From: Rotaria sordida
Lineage: Eukaryota; Rotifera; Eurotatoria; Philodinida; Philodinidae
DNA: 64,000 nt
Direction of reading: 5' to 3'
Assembly (NCBI GenBank): GCA_905250125.1
Contig: CAJNOL010000305.1
Span: 101,201 to 165,200, forward strand
Shown here: positions 47,205 to 60,509 of the stretch, in pieces
How the letters are laid out: each line of letters begins with the position of its first letter
Numbering within the stretch: the stretch's first letter is position 1
Position numbers and translations under genes: made by a program
Notes under the pieces: generated by a model
The model's database searches: none
What the model saw: only the letters and a program-made list of their open reading frames with translations
What the model was told of the DNA's origin: nothing

Positions 47205-48749
47205 AATCATCTTCCTGCTTCTTCACTGTTGGATATATTTGGCGAGATCAATTATTCTTTACCCATTTCTCATGGTTCACCATCTCAAAATTCGACTCGT
47301 AGTTTACCTGGCACATCATTACTTGAAACATCTCATCAAACTCATTTTCCACAAAATTTATATTGGCATTATAACTCTATTGATTTATTTCATAATAATT
47401 TTAATATGACGCCATCATTTACAAATAATAATACAACACTTAATGCAAATCTTTCAACAAATATTTCCTTAAATTCTGGAGAAAAATCATCTTCAGAGGA
47501 TGAAGCACCTGATCATCTTCTTTATCTTATTATTCCCCTTTATTCACTTGTTTTTATTATTGGCACCATTGGCAATGTATTAGTTATATTAACTGTTGTA
47601 ACAGTTAAACAAATGCGTAGTACAACAAATGCACTGATTTTACATCTTGCTATTGCAAATTTATCATTTATACTTATGTGTATACCACATACAATATATG
47701 TATATGTTATCCATTCATATGATTTTCCAAGACTTTTATGTAAACTAGCAAATACATTAATGTATTTAAGTGCATATGTTAGTATATATATTCTTGTTTT
47801 AATGTCAATTGATCGATTTCTTGGTGTTGTTTTTGCTATTAAATCAACGAGATATCGTACTGAACGTAATGTACATTTAGCAGTTATAATCGTTTGGTTA
47901 GTAGGCATTATATTTGCTTCGCCTAACATGTAAGTAATCAAAAGAAAAAAAAACATCACGTTCATTTTTCCTGTTATGTTCTTTTTCATATAATTGACTT
48001 CATTTGATAATCTATTGAAAATTCTATTTTCTTATTATAGGATCTATTATGATGTATTACTTGTTGATCCAACAGCTAACGTTTGGGTATGTTTATTTCG
48101 GGGTGATAGTCCATTTTTAAATACAGCCAGACGTTTAACAGCATATTGTTTTGCTTTATTTGGTTTAATTATTCCCTTAATAATCATTGCTATTCTTTAT
48201 GGTCTTATTATAAAAGTTTTACGTCAAAATTCAACTGGTAAACAAATAGCAAAAGGTAAAAAACGTGTAACAAAAATGATATCAGCTGTTATATCATCAT
48301 TTGTTATATGTTGGACACCAATGCAAATATATTTATTATATACACATCATAATCAAGTAACAATATTATTTGCTATTGTTTCTCAAAGTCTTGTCTATAT
48401 ATCAGCATGTATTAATCCAATATTATATGCTTTTTTATCTGAACCATTTCGTAAAGCATTTCATCAATTTTTAACATGTTCAAAATTAATATCCAATCAT
48501 TTTTTTGCACATCATAGAGTTGAAACACATACAACAGGTATAAATTCATCTTATCGTACTATACAAAGTCAATCAATAACAAAAACTTCACCAATGATAT
48601 TAGATAAAGATGTTAAAATGAAAAAAAAACTTGTAACTAATCATCATTATAAAATGAATGATTTAGATCCTCAAACAATAACAACAACAATAGCATCTGA
48701 ACCTATTAAATATAATCGATTATCAAATATAAATACTGCTACGCAGTAA
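47205..48749 (+). CDS. Class A GPCR, allatostatin A/galanin receptor-like
   Basis: Two exons: up to 47929, and 48041-48749, with a 111-bp intron. The first ATG of the frame is 47406, giving 410 aa. The frame is open back to an acceptor-like CAG at 47204, so an upstream exon may add about 67 residues. The N terminus has several N-glycosylation sites (NTT, NLS, NIS). TM1 has GNVLVIL, TM2 LHLAIANLSFILMCIP, TM3 ends in SIDRFLGVV (DRF for DRY), TM6 has FVICWTPMQIYLL, TM7 NPILYAFLSEPFRKAF. A CxxP and NPxxY set and the ECL2 WVCLFRG segment place it in the galanin/allatostatin A branch of peptide receptors. Asn replaces Asp2.50 in TM2. The C-terminal tail is Ser/Thr-rich. Confidence 0.9.
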
Positions 48750-49054
48750 TTATTAAGAAAAACAATATTGAACTTTTCTCGGCGGTGCTTTATTCTTTAA
48801 TTGTCTGTTTTCTTTTTCGTTTATTTTTAATTCAATATATATATAATAAAATTTAATTGTATATTGTTGAAAATATGAATATTTTTTATAATAATCATAC
48901 TTCAAAAACAAAAAAATATTTGATAGAATTTTATTTTCAAAATGATATATTATACAAGAAATGTATTTTGTATTTCAAGTGTGTTTAAGTTATAGAGTAC
49001 CAAAATTATTTAGTTCAATTTTTTTCCATTGTCATAAACGAAAGGAAGAACTTC

Positions 49055-49600
49055 AATAGTAATTCAAATAGAAAAAATTATTTTCAAGAGAAATATAAGG
49101 AAATGAATATGTCTTATCAGATTCTCAAAGATAATGACTCCAGGAAACTATAACAATATTTTTTTTCAGCACCTAGAACATGTAAATATAATTTTGTTTA
49201 GACTATATAGAACGATAGAGCAAACAATTCTCTACAAAATAAAAAACATCATCGGGTTTTCTATAACGTTTTCTAGCTGAGCTACAGCAAATTTACCCAT
49301 GTCCCTAAAGTGGTTTTTTTACTATTTCGGATAGAAAAGCTATTTTTTGACGTTCAATTAAATTATTGTATCTCAGCCAAAAAATGTCATAGAGAACTCG
49401 GAGACATCTCATTTTGTAGAGGATGATTTATTCGAGCATTCTATGTAGACTAAATAAAATTATATTTACGCGTTCTATGTGCTTAAAAAAATAGAATTTG
49501 AGTTTCCTGTAGTTCTTATTCTTTGAAAATCTGATAATAATTATTATTTCCCTATATTCTTTTTGAAAACAGCTGACTCTATTAGAATTACTATTTGGAA
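49055..49600. repeat. ~545-bp foldback element
   Basis: The inner arms TCAGATTCTCAAAGATAATG...GGAAACT (left) and AGTTTCC...CTTTGAAAATCTGA (right) are inverted copies. Outward, AATAGTAATTCAAATAG on the left pairs with CTATTAGAATTACTATTTGG on the right. Other paired blocks: ATATAATTTTGTTTAGACTA / TAGACTAAATAAAATTATAT, and CTACAAAATAAAAAACATC / TCATTTTGTAGAGGATG. Arms are about 200 bp and moderately diverged. No coding capacity. It starts about 300 bp after the GPCR stop. Confidence 0.75.
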
Positions 49601-50394
49601 TGTTTCGAGTACTTATGATAGCGGGAAAAAAAATTTGAAAATAAATCTTGTTAAATAATTTTCGTGCTCATCATATGTACATGTTTTTTGCTTATTCCAT
49701 TTCATTGAATTATTTTTTATTAATCTATCATTTGATAATAGATTTTGTTTTAGTATGACAAACAATATTCAGTTAACCGGACCATTTCCTTTTGATTTCC
49801 TCTTACAGGATATAATAGATATTCTTCAGAAATTTTTATTATAGACAGGATGATTCATAAGTCATTTTACAATAAAAAAGTTTGATTATTTCCACTAGAT
49901 CTGTCATAGTTTGTGATCGAGTAACTCACTCATCCAATTATTTTTAAAAGAACTGAACTGTTCAAACAGATCAATTCTAGATGTGTGACAGTTCATACTT
50001 CTATGAACACGTCCTCGTTAAAGATTTGAATATATTTTCAAACTGTTCTTCGGGATTATTCTTAATCATCTTGGAAACTACACGAGCCAATGAATTGTCA
50101 TTTGTTTGATTGGATTAAATTATGTTTGACATAATTATTTGACCAAAAATCACATGATGAAAGGTCTGATGAAAATGTTAGATGCGACATTATATTGCTA
50201 TTCCCCTGTCTTAAATAATTTATAACATCTGGGTGAATGTAGGGTCAAACATTGTTGTTGAAGGAATTTTATATTTTTTGCAGTTGATGACTATTTTTGT
50301 TTTTATATTTAATTGACAATAGGCTTGAGAAAATTATCAATATCATAGTTGTGTTCTAGAGTCTTGCCTTTATCTACACTATGTATAAGAACGG

Positions 50395-50770
50395 GAATAT
50401 TTGATTTAATGAATTTTGCTAAATTTTGGATGAAATAACGAGAATTCTACCCGTAATTTTCCATTTTCTTTATTAACGCAATGCTTTTGGACAATAAGAT
50501 TATCATGTTCATAATTAGCATAAAAAACTAAGTCGATCGATGTGTATGTTGCCAAAATTTTCGTTATCCTTCACTGTTACAGATGAAAACTGAAGTCAAT
50601 GGAAACGACAAAAGTATACATTAGTCGACTCAAGTTTTTATGCTGATTCAAAATATGGTAATCTTATTGTATGAAAACATAGCTTTGATACAGAAAATAG
50701 AGAAATACCAACAAAATTCCCGTTATTTCGCCCGAAATTTATTCAAAAATGGTTTTTCTTGACAAAGAAA
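50395..50770. repeat. Short inverted repeat (~80-bp arms)
   Basis: Left, GATGAAATAACGAGAATTCT preceded by AATTTTGCTAAATTTTG. Right, inverted, GGCGAAATAACGGGAATTTTG preceded by AATAAATTTCG. Arms of about 80 bp separated by about 200 bp. Weaker than the other foldbacks; a degraded MITE is likely. Confidence 0.5.
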
Positions 50771-53700
50771 AGAAAAAAACAAGTCAAGTACATTTTTATG
50801 ATTACTAGTATAATGAATTAATTAAGACAAAAGATTTGATGTCATCGCTTACATAAAAAACATAAATAGATTTACACCAACGACCTATCAACATGTGAAC
50901 AGAACTAATTTGGGGTGTCAACATCAACAGAGTTTTCCCATCAGATCCGACTTAACAGTAATATTGCACTCAGATTTTTACTCTGAATTCGAAAGTATGA
51001 CACGCAGAAGTTTAACAAAAAAAAACCAAAACAAAATTCCGAAAAAATTGAAAACAATGGGTTGTTTGCAAGAAACATGGCTTCTTATAGTTTTTATTTT
51101 TTTTTTCGACCTGAAAAAGTTATTTACAAAGGCTAAAAATCATTTTTTCTTGATCGGTAGATCAAGTTCTATCAAATCATGTGTAAAAAAGAAAAAAGGA
51201 AAAAGAAAATCTCACTAGAATTTCGCATTGTATGCATATTAAAAAGTAGATTGATAAAATTTTTAGCAGACTCTGTGAAATAATAATCAATAGTAGAGAA
51301 CAAATGCATGATAATTAACTGATATTTTTAGTATAATCAACTTATTATTTGAATCTAATCGAATACGTTTTTATTTTTCTTAATGAGAAATCTTATTGAT
51401 CGGTTACGATAAATTAAACATTATATTCTTCTATTTATTTTATTCATCTTAGAATAGAAGATGTCGTTGAATATCATGCCATTTGAAACATTAATACAAG
51501 TACTCAAACTTCATATAAATATGTTCAATTAGATATCATTTCTTATCTGTATACATATTAATTTTTGTCAAGTTTCGAAACTTATGAAAAAATCCTATAT
51601 AATTCTTTGCGTGTTATTCAAAAATAAAATAAACAACAGAGTTTTCGTGTTTAGATAAAAATATAACATGTGTTACAGTCAATTTATTATTCGACAAATG
51701 TTCGATTTCGATCGATTTGTTTGATTTGAAACGACATCAAAGCAAAAATCACCTTCAAATGTGAAAACAGGGGCGCGACTAGATTGTATCTTTCATTCGT
51801 TTGTTTTTTGTTCCAAAAAACAAGAAACCGAAAATACCGCTTTGCTGTTCGATTATTGATCAACGAGGATATATTAATACATAATTAAAAATAGTTAATT
51901 AAAATTTATTAAGAAAAAAAAACCAAGAATAACAATTATAAACATTGAAATATTCATGTCTAGAATAAAGATTTCATTTCTTATCAATAAAGATATGGGA
52001 ATTATACTGAAATGTTCTATTCATTCTATCAAAAACATCAATTAAAAAGCGGCTATCATGAAAATAATTCTCAGATGATTTCAAATTGAATACAAGCATG
52101 ACAACAAAATCTTAACTATTTCACATTTTCTTTTTTTTTTCTAACAATATGAGATTATTTTTTCTTTTACAAAATCAATTAGCTAAAGCAAAAAAAAGCA
52201 TTTCTTTGATTATATATATATGATTATTTTCTCAATACCATGACAAACATTATCGTCTGAGAAAAAATAAAACAGGAAAAAGTTGAACTAATGAAATTAA
52301 CTTTTAATTTACTCTCACATCATTATTTAATATAGTAGTAGTTCCAAAATATCCCATTAACCATATTATCTATTTGTTTTTGTAACACTTTATCTTTCAT
52401 AGTCTATCATCTACAAAATCGATTGATTGAGAAAGCTTATAATCTGTCGAAATTGACCTTTTTGCTAGTGTTAAACATATACCTCTAGTGAATATATATA
52501 TATATACATGAATGAAATCGATCCTCTCACGTCTATGACATATTATTCAAATTGAATTTCATATACGTATACATATATCTTGTGTATATAAAAACTCAAT
52601 AACATATATACATTTCAATTAGATATATACAATATATATTTAAAACTATGACCTTTCTTTTTATATTCTATTCATGTGGTTAGTAACAATTTTATTAGTC
52701 TAAATCTCAATGTCGCCGCCGATAATCGCTTAAGGGAAACAATATATTGTTATTATTAGTATTCTAGTGCAATCAACAAAACACATGTAGAAGTGAAAGT
52801 AAGCTATTGTCTTCAATCGTTCAAATACACTTTAGTATTGAAAGGTGCCGAAAGTGGTCGCCGCCGCCATCATCATCATCATCATCGTCGTCGTCATCAG
52901 GAAAATGAACAAAAAAAAAAACAGAAAAAAGAGAAATGCTTTTGGTTAAGTACGTGTGCCCTTCGATTATAACTAACACCACCTACTAGTTGATATGTGT
53001 TTGATGTATGTCATTTTCTTTTTTTTTTTTTTTTTTACTAATGATCACTGTCGTTCAGACATCTGTTTTATAGATGAACGTTTTTTCTTCATGATTATTG
53101 CATAAGATTGTCGACAAGAAGCAGATGTATGCAGACAAAAAGAAATCTATAAAGGCGGAGTAAGCATGTCTTAGCATTGAAAAAAAATGACATTTCGTAT
53201 CCTGAACTACAACTATTATTCGTCTATACATGTGTTATTTCCTATTCATTCACATGATCGTGCAGTGATAATTGTAATGTTTATATCTAATCAAATATCT
53301 ATCATCTATTGTTACTTTTCTTTCTTTCTTTCTTTTTTTTTATCAGAAATTCTATTATATGAAAAAATTTCTTTATTAGAAATAAAGAAAAATAAAAGAT
53401 GGAATAGATCTGTCAATCATCTATAATATGCATGCTTTATATATACTAAGCTAAGATTGAGAGATAAGAATGTATAGAAACCTTGAGATAGAACAAAAGC
53501 TTAATTGTGAATCTGCTCTCTTTCTATCTGAACTAGAATTGATGAACATTCACAGATGTGTGTATATATGCGTGTATACACATCATGAACCGTAGAAGAT
53601 AGAAATAACAAACTAAGCATGAGCGTATGCGTGTCATCACCAACAACACATGATTAAGAAAGTGAATTAATTTTTCCATATATATATATATATATACAGA

Positions 53701-55694
53701 TATGACCGTAAGTCGAGAAAAAAAAATGGAAAGATTTGTGAAGCTTTCTCTCATCCACTTCTTTCCAACTGAACAAAAGAGAAAGGAGAGAGAGGGGAGA
53801 GAGAAGGACATTAATGGATATCAATGAATGATGCCTAACAAGTACATATATACTTTTGAATCCATACAATGAGTAGGTAGCACACTTAAACATATTTCTT
53901 AATCTTAATGGTATCGTTTATAAAAATAAAGTATGTTCTATTTTATATATATATTTCATAGTTTCAATTGTTAAAAAATAACAGGAAATATTTTGTTAAT
54001 AAAGATTAACAAATCGAAAAAGAATGTGTCATACAAACGTGAAATAACACCTAACTTACTATCATTTAATAGAATCTCTCACACCTTAATACAATCGTGT
54101 TCAATTCAGACAAATATTTCGACACTTTCATCATTTTTCTATGACTTCATCGTCTTTATTTTTATTCAATTTGACTTTTAATGATTGACTTTTATATAGT
54201 TTTCGTCACTTAAATCTCGATAATTATCATTTGTTTAATAATGAATAAGATTTCTTTTGAGTATGTATTCATATATAACAATTCTTTCAAATTGTTGTGT
54301 GTATGCGACGTTTCGTTTTTCTTTCTAACAACAATAGCAGAACAATTGAAAAATAAATTTGTCATTGTCTGGACAGTATTTAGAATAAGACAAATTATAG
54401 GAACATTATACCACAAGAGAATATTCTTCTATATATACATTCGATTATCACAAATGAGTTATATGAACAATTGTTTTTTTCTTCTTCATGGGAAATCGAA
54501 CATTATAATGATGTGTTGAATATAAATACAGTTTCTCCTTTAAATGATTGAATAAGCAATATTATCATCGTTTTCTCTGATAATGATTGAGAATCTTTTT
54601 AGCATCTGTCTATATAATTCATTCAATGTATATTGTGTTGTCTAGTTCTTGTTACACATGAATTCGTCTTTTACTCTTGTTCTAGATGATATTTTTTTCA
54701 ATTAGTATCGCTATTTTTACGGTTATATGAATACTATTGTCGGCTGTTTTAAAGAGCAAAATCAAATGAGAAGGTTAATTGTAAGGCAATGAAGAATGAC
54801 ACTCTTATTTCTATATATAATCAATGAAGGATTTGTGCTTCTCTTTTCTCTTCTTGTTCATTCGCTCTGCATCAGTGAGAATTTTTCTATGCTCTCTCTC
54901 TCTCTCTCTCTTTGTGTCTGTCTCTATCATTTGTTTATTCGTCATTTTGTAACTCTTTGCCTTGTTATATTTCATGCTACGCTAAAGCAAGTTCAACCTT
55001 CATTTGTTCATATATATAAGTAAATAAGAAATGTAAAGGTAAGTAAAAGTCTTCTGTTTAGTTTTGTTAATAGAAAAATGAATACTAGAGATTAGCCATT
55101 AGATAAAATAAAGAAAATAATAAGAAACATTTTTTTCCTGTCATATAGTATTCATTTAAATATATAATAAAATGAAGGCGGCTTTTCTTGACAAATAGAA
55201 AATAAAAAAGGTGTTGATGTTTTGACTTGACAAGTTCATTTTTCATCATTATAGTCTTTCACATTTGTCTTATGTCTGTTCCATGTTTTGATATAACTAT
55301 CTTTATGTTTGTGTTGAGTGAGAAGAAAACATTTGAAGTTTATCTTTTATTTCATCTTCTCTTCTCTTCTCTTCTCTTCTCTTAAAGACAGATCATATTC
55401 ATACTAACAGCTGCACTTTATAAAAGTAACATGTTCAGAAGATATTCGATTCATTATTTATTGAAAGAAATAGTATATTATTTAATTTTTGATTATATCT
55501 TAGAAGAATAATTATCAATTATTCTAACTAAAGTTAATCGGATATTAGTTTTGTCTGAGCTTTATTTACTATGTATGTGTGTACAAAACGTGATATAGTC
55601 AGCATTAGTCTCTTCAACTGCTCACAAATATAACAATAACTATAGATCTATATTCATTTTGAATGCTATTATTAAGAAATTTTCTTTCTAGATA
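50771..55694. other. Intergenic, simple repeats, no gene seen
   Basis: About 4.9 kb. Notable: a GTCGCCGCCGCC-(ATC)n-(GTC)n trinucleotide tract near 52856-52898, (TA)n near 52491-52505 and 53678-53697, a CT run 54893-54911, and (CTCTT)n near 55350-55383. The frame 50895-51218 (107 aa) ends in a Lys-rich low-complexity tail and has no family resemblance. The promoter of the LRR gene should be at the right edge. Confidence 0.4.
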
Positions 55695-58600
55695 ATGTAT
55701 TTAAAATTTCTATTGATTACATTTATTGTTCATTCATCATGTTTAAATCTTCTTGATATATGTCAATCAGGTATACGTGATGATGGTATAAATTATGTAC
55801 ATTGTGCAAGAAAATCTTTAACTGAAATTCCACATTTTTCATCAAATCGTTTATTTAATTTAGCATTTGATGAACTTATTTTATCTGATAATTTAATAAC
55901 ACATATACATGCAAATGTATTTAATGGTTTACGTATAAAACGTCTTATTATGTCAGGTAATCATATAAAATCTATAGATGAAAATGCATTTCGTGAATTA
56001 GAAAATTATCTTGAAGAATTAATATTAGAATTTGATTCAACTATTGTTGATAGAATACCACAAGCAATACAAACAAATTTAATTAATATAAAAAGTTTAA
56101 CATTAATTGGTTTAAATTTACGTACATTATCATCAAATATATTTAATCAAATGAAAAAATTAGAAAGTTTAACATTAAAATCATGTAATATACAATTTAT
56201 TGAAATAAATGCATTTAATACAATTGATAAACATTTACGTTATTTATATCTTGATTATAATAAATTAAATGAAAAAATTTTTATTGAAATAAATCGTTTA
56301 ATTTTACTTGAAAAATTATCATTATCACATAATTATATACAAGAATTTGATATTAAATTATTAAATTTTAATTTACAATATTTAGATTTATCATATAATT
56401 ATTTAAAAAAATTAATATTAATTAATATGAATAATTTACAAATATTAAATTTACAAAATAATTTATTAACATCAGAAAATATTTATGGTTCAATACCAAA
56501 ACAATTAAAAGAATTAATACTTGATTTTAATTCTATAAATATTATAAATAAAAATTTTATTACAGAAAATAATTCATTAGAATTTTTATCTGTACAAAGT
56601 AATGAATTTTTATTAACAAATTCAAATATATTTCAACATTTAAATAAACTTAAAAAATTAAATTTAGCAAGAAATAATATTCAAATTATACCAAAAGGTA
56701 AATATTTTATTTATTCATATATTCAATGACAAAATAGATTAATAAATCTCCTGTCATAGATATTGAATTATCATTTCCGGGTTCATCGAGATACATAATA
56801 AATCGTTAAGATCTACTGTAGATATAACGAATGTGTATAATAGGTTTATTTATTCATTACATTCATAGTTAGACTAATAATAATAAATTATGAAAATGAA
56901 AAAACAAACAAACGAATAGCAACGAAACAAATAAAAAAAAAGAAAACAAAATTGCTGTTCGAAATGTAGAAATCAAAAAGACATAGCGTTTGCTCACAAT
57001 CGATTATCATTGGAAAAGAATTACCATCTTTACGCTTTACATATTTTGTATTAGTACAATGAAGTTAAAAAAGATATATGACTTCCACTTTTCAACCCCA
57101 ACGAGACTTCGCTAATAAGCTTTTTCTGTGTTATCTAAATAAAGAATAAACAATCATTTAAGATTGATTAGCAGAAATCGACTTCATATTATTCATGTTT
57201 CATTAATTATCAGAAACAGAAATCAATAATGCATATTGCATGAACAGTATGATATCATAGACAGACGTTGTATATTTCATTTTTTATGGTAAATCTAATT
57301 GTGCTGTTTAACGTTAAAGGGTCATATAAATGCAAGGACGACCATAGTATTCCAAGAAAGAACAAGAAAAAGATCAGACTATTGATTTTAAGTATGTATC
57401 CTCATGGCTAAAATAAACAATATGCAAGGACATAACCGAAGCTAGGTGGAAGAGTTGATTGTACACACTCTGTGGTCGGAAAACATCTGGAGGGGGTACG
57501 GATAAAAAAAAGTCTTTTCGTGAAACAAAAAAATTGTTTTTCCTACTGATGTGCAATCCCTTTGGAGATAGGCTTGGTTTTGTTTTTCAATTTCGATAAT
57601 CATAACATTGAAAATTAAAACTTATATAATAGACAAACATGAATGTATATTATATGATATGAATGTAATAATTCTATTGTATTGAAGTTTTCGGAGTATA
57701 AAGTTAATGTATGTTGTATAATTTCGATTTTATTATCTAGCAGACATAATAGGAATATCATCATTGATTTCCCATTGTATTGATAAAATCAGGTATACTA
57801 TTTATTTTAGTTGTAGAAATAGATTAATGCATATTGTTGATGTTATGGAATTCTATTACAGTAACATCGGGAACGTACTTTGACAAGGCCAAATTTCATT
57901 GCTGGAATAGAAACCAGTCTTTCATATTATATTAATCAATGTCTGTATATGACATGTGAAAGAAAAGTGTTTTGTCAATGGAACATGACTCTATCTGCGA
58001 ATGGCGTATAAGATAAATTCTAAAATGACAATAAAGTTCGTTGAAGATAGAATTCATCATTATAAATAGAGGATTTTTGTATATGAAGTTTTAAAAATTT
58101 CCAAACAATTAAGATTCTACAAACGATATGTCACAGTAAAAATAATTTGTACGAACGGGAGAATGTTCTTTATATTGTTCTAATGAATGAGTACATTCAC
58201 GAAATCATAAAAAAGAAATACAAGTTTATGCTATCCATCATTTTTATATTACATCTACTGTCTATTTAAAAGAAAGCAAAGCAATACGTCTCTATTAACT
58301 TGTTCAAAATATATATTTTCTTTTTGCTTATAATGATTACCACTAATATGTAATTTATTTCGTAATCTTTTGAAATCATTTTGTTTTTATTTACAAATAT
58401 CTTTTTCATATTATTTTAATTTAATAGGTTTATTTAATTTTACTCCTTCACTTGAAGATTTAAATATGGATCGTAATCCATTACTTTCATTATCTATTGA
58501 TACATTTTCTGGCATAGAATATTCTTTACATAATATAAGTTGTCAATCATGTTCTTTAACATCGGAATCTTTAATTGCATTTTCATGTTTAAAAAATCTT

Positions 58601-59719
58601 CAACGTTTAAAACTTCAATCAAATTTATTAACAAATATTTATCCAGAAAATCTTTTTTCTTCTATGTTAAAATTACATGTTATTGATTTACAACGTAATC
58701 AATTAATACAAATATCATCTGAATTTCCATCATCATTACGTGAATTAGTATTAAGTAATAATCGTTTAACTATATTACCATTTAATAATCAAACATTTCA
58801 ACAATTATCTCAACTTATTACACTTGATCTTAGTTCAAATCCATTACAATGTGATTGTCATATAAAACCATTATATTATTGGTTATTAAAACATTTTCAA
58901 TCTGAACTTGTTCCATATGTACAATGGATATGTTCAAAACCGGAATATCTTGTTGGAAAAAAATTAGGTTCTCTAACAGAACATCAATTAATCTGTCAAG
59001 AGAAAGAGTAAATAAAAGAATAAATAAAATTGTCTATTTTGTTTTTTTTTTTTTTTGTTAAATAAATTTTTTATTTTAGAATATCATCATTTAGTGTTTG
59101 GTTAAAAGATTCTGAAACAATTATTATTGAATGGTCATTAACTTCTTTATCTTTACCTTTAAAATTAATTGTTATGGAAAATAATAATCTATTACCAATA
59201 ATTAATTTAAATAAAACACAAAATTATTATGTTCTTGAAAATTTAAAATCATCAACTAATTATTCATTATGTTTACAAACAAATGAACAATATTTATGTC
59301 GAAATATAACAACAAATAATCAACAATATATTTCTTTATCATCATCATCATCGTCATCATCATCATCAGCTATAATTGATATTGAATATTTAATTATTGG
59401 TATAACAATTGGTATTATTATTATTTTACTTATTCTTTTTATTCTAATATTATTTTTAATAAAACAACGTAAACAATATCCTCATTCATTAAAATCAACA
59501 ACAATTGATTCGTATTATCAAACGACTGGTTCTGATACAACACAAATTGCTACATGTAATAATTCAATAGAAGAACATTCAATAAAAAGTCTTAAACATC
59601 ATCAATCAACACCAATATTTTGTTATTGTCAATTACCATCAAATTATTGTCAAGATCAACCATCTTATCATATATATCATGAAATTCCACTTTATAATAA
59701 ACCTCCTGTTATTATTTAA
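55695..59719 (+). CDS. LRR-FN3 single-pass transmembrane receptor
   Basis: Three exons: 55695-56697, 58428-59007, 59080-59719. Phases (1, then 2) match, giving 740 aa. The protein has a signal peptide (MYLKFLLITFIVHSSC) and an LRR N-cap with Cys (DICQSGIRDDGINYVHC). About 18 leucine-rich repeats of LxxLxLxxNxL type follow, for example LQYLDLSYNYLKKLIL and LQRLKLQSNLLTNI. An LRR C-cap (NPLQCDCHIKPLYYWLLKHF...C), an FN3-like segment (SVWLKDSETIIIEW ... SSTNYSLCL) and a TM helix (about IIGITIGIIIILLILFILI) come next, and then a cytoplasmic tail of about 85 residues. The layout resembles LRFN/LRIT-type neuronal adhesion proteins. The first intron is 1.73 kb, unlike the ~50-70-bp introns elsewhere, and I see no repeat in it. 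A Ser tract precedes the TM. Confidence 0.88.
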
Positions 59720-60139
59720 TTTTGGTTGAGAACAGTTTCTTTTTGTTTTATTACTAGTCAGATATTTTTTTTTTGCTTTTGTGAATATTATTAAATTGTG
59801 TAAGCGTAAAATCGTTTGTAATCATAAATTGAGTACTAATTGAACATGGAAATTAACGTAAAGAATTTCAAATAAGTTTTGATTTCTTCAAACAATATTC
59901 ATTTCTCATATGTTGACATACTGATGAAGGATGTTTGTTAGAGAAATACAAATGACGTCAAACTCATAAAATTTCTTATATTTGGTAACTATTTTTTAAT
60001 GTTTTATTAGTAATGTATAGATTAAAGATATTGATTGGAGAAAGATTTACGAAACGAATTTCTTTAGAAAAAACTCGTGTATTTATATTTATATATCTGT
60101 TATCTATTTTGATCGATGATTTACTATAATGAATTTAAA

Positions 60140-60509
60140 TAGAGATGTCTATGGTAACTCACTCTACTCTCCAAGTTACAGGAATTTCGATCCAGGCTTA
60201 AATTGATCTGATTTCTTTAATTAGTTGCTTCATACCGTAGTGCTGAGTACTACGCCATCTTGCTAACAGAGCTCTAGAACTATAGTTTGATCTAAATACA
60301 CACTGTTGAGCATCAGGTAATGTAGCAACGAACTAAAGAAATTAGGCTTTTTCTGTAGCGGTTCATGAAGTTAATTTAAGCCCGAACTGAAAATTCCTTG
60401 GCTCGGCATGCTGGCCTCTCTACCCTGCTGGATAGAGTGAGGTAAAGGTTAGAAAATTTTTTTCAGTTAGGGTACAAGGTATAAAAGAAACTTGCCCTGC
60501 ACATCTCTA
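60140..60509. repeat. ~370-bp foldback/MITE with tRNA-like internal words
   Basis: The ends TAGAGATGT (60140) and ACATCTCTA (to 60509) are inverted, and the adjacent AATTTAAA / AAATAGAAATT also pair. Inside, the arms share CTCACTCTA and CAGGCTTAAATT-type blocks. The minus strand contains TTAGCAAGATGGCGTAGTACTC and, farther on, GGATCGAAATTCC. This is a box A/box B-like pair, so a tRNA-derived SINE component is possible. No coding capacity. Confidence 0.45.

Noticed and set aside
47540..47989. 149-aa antisense frame over the GPCR
   Set aside because: Shadow of the receptor coding strand; the sense frame has all GPCR motifs.
50895..51218. 107-aa frame in the intergenic region after the GPCR
   Set aside because: Ends in a Lys-rich low-complexity tail, no recognisable domain, no splice context; kept only as noncoding.
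53533..53893. Two overlapping minus-strand frames
   Set aside because: Contain TA microsatellite and CT-rich sequence read as Tyr/Ile and Ser/Leu tracts; no independent support.
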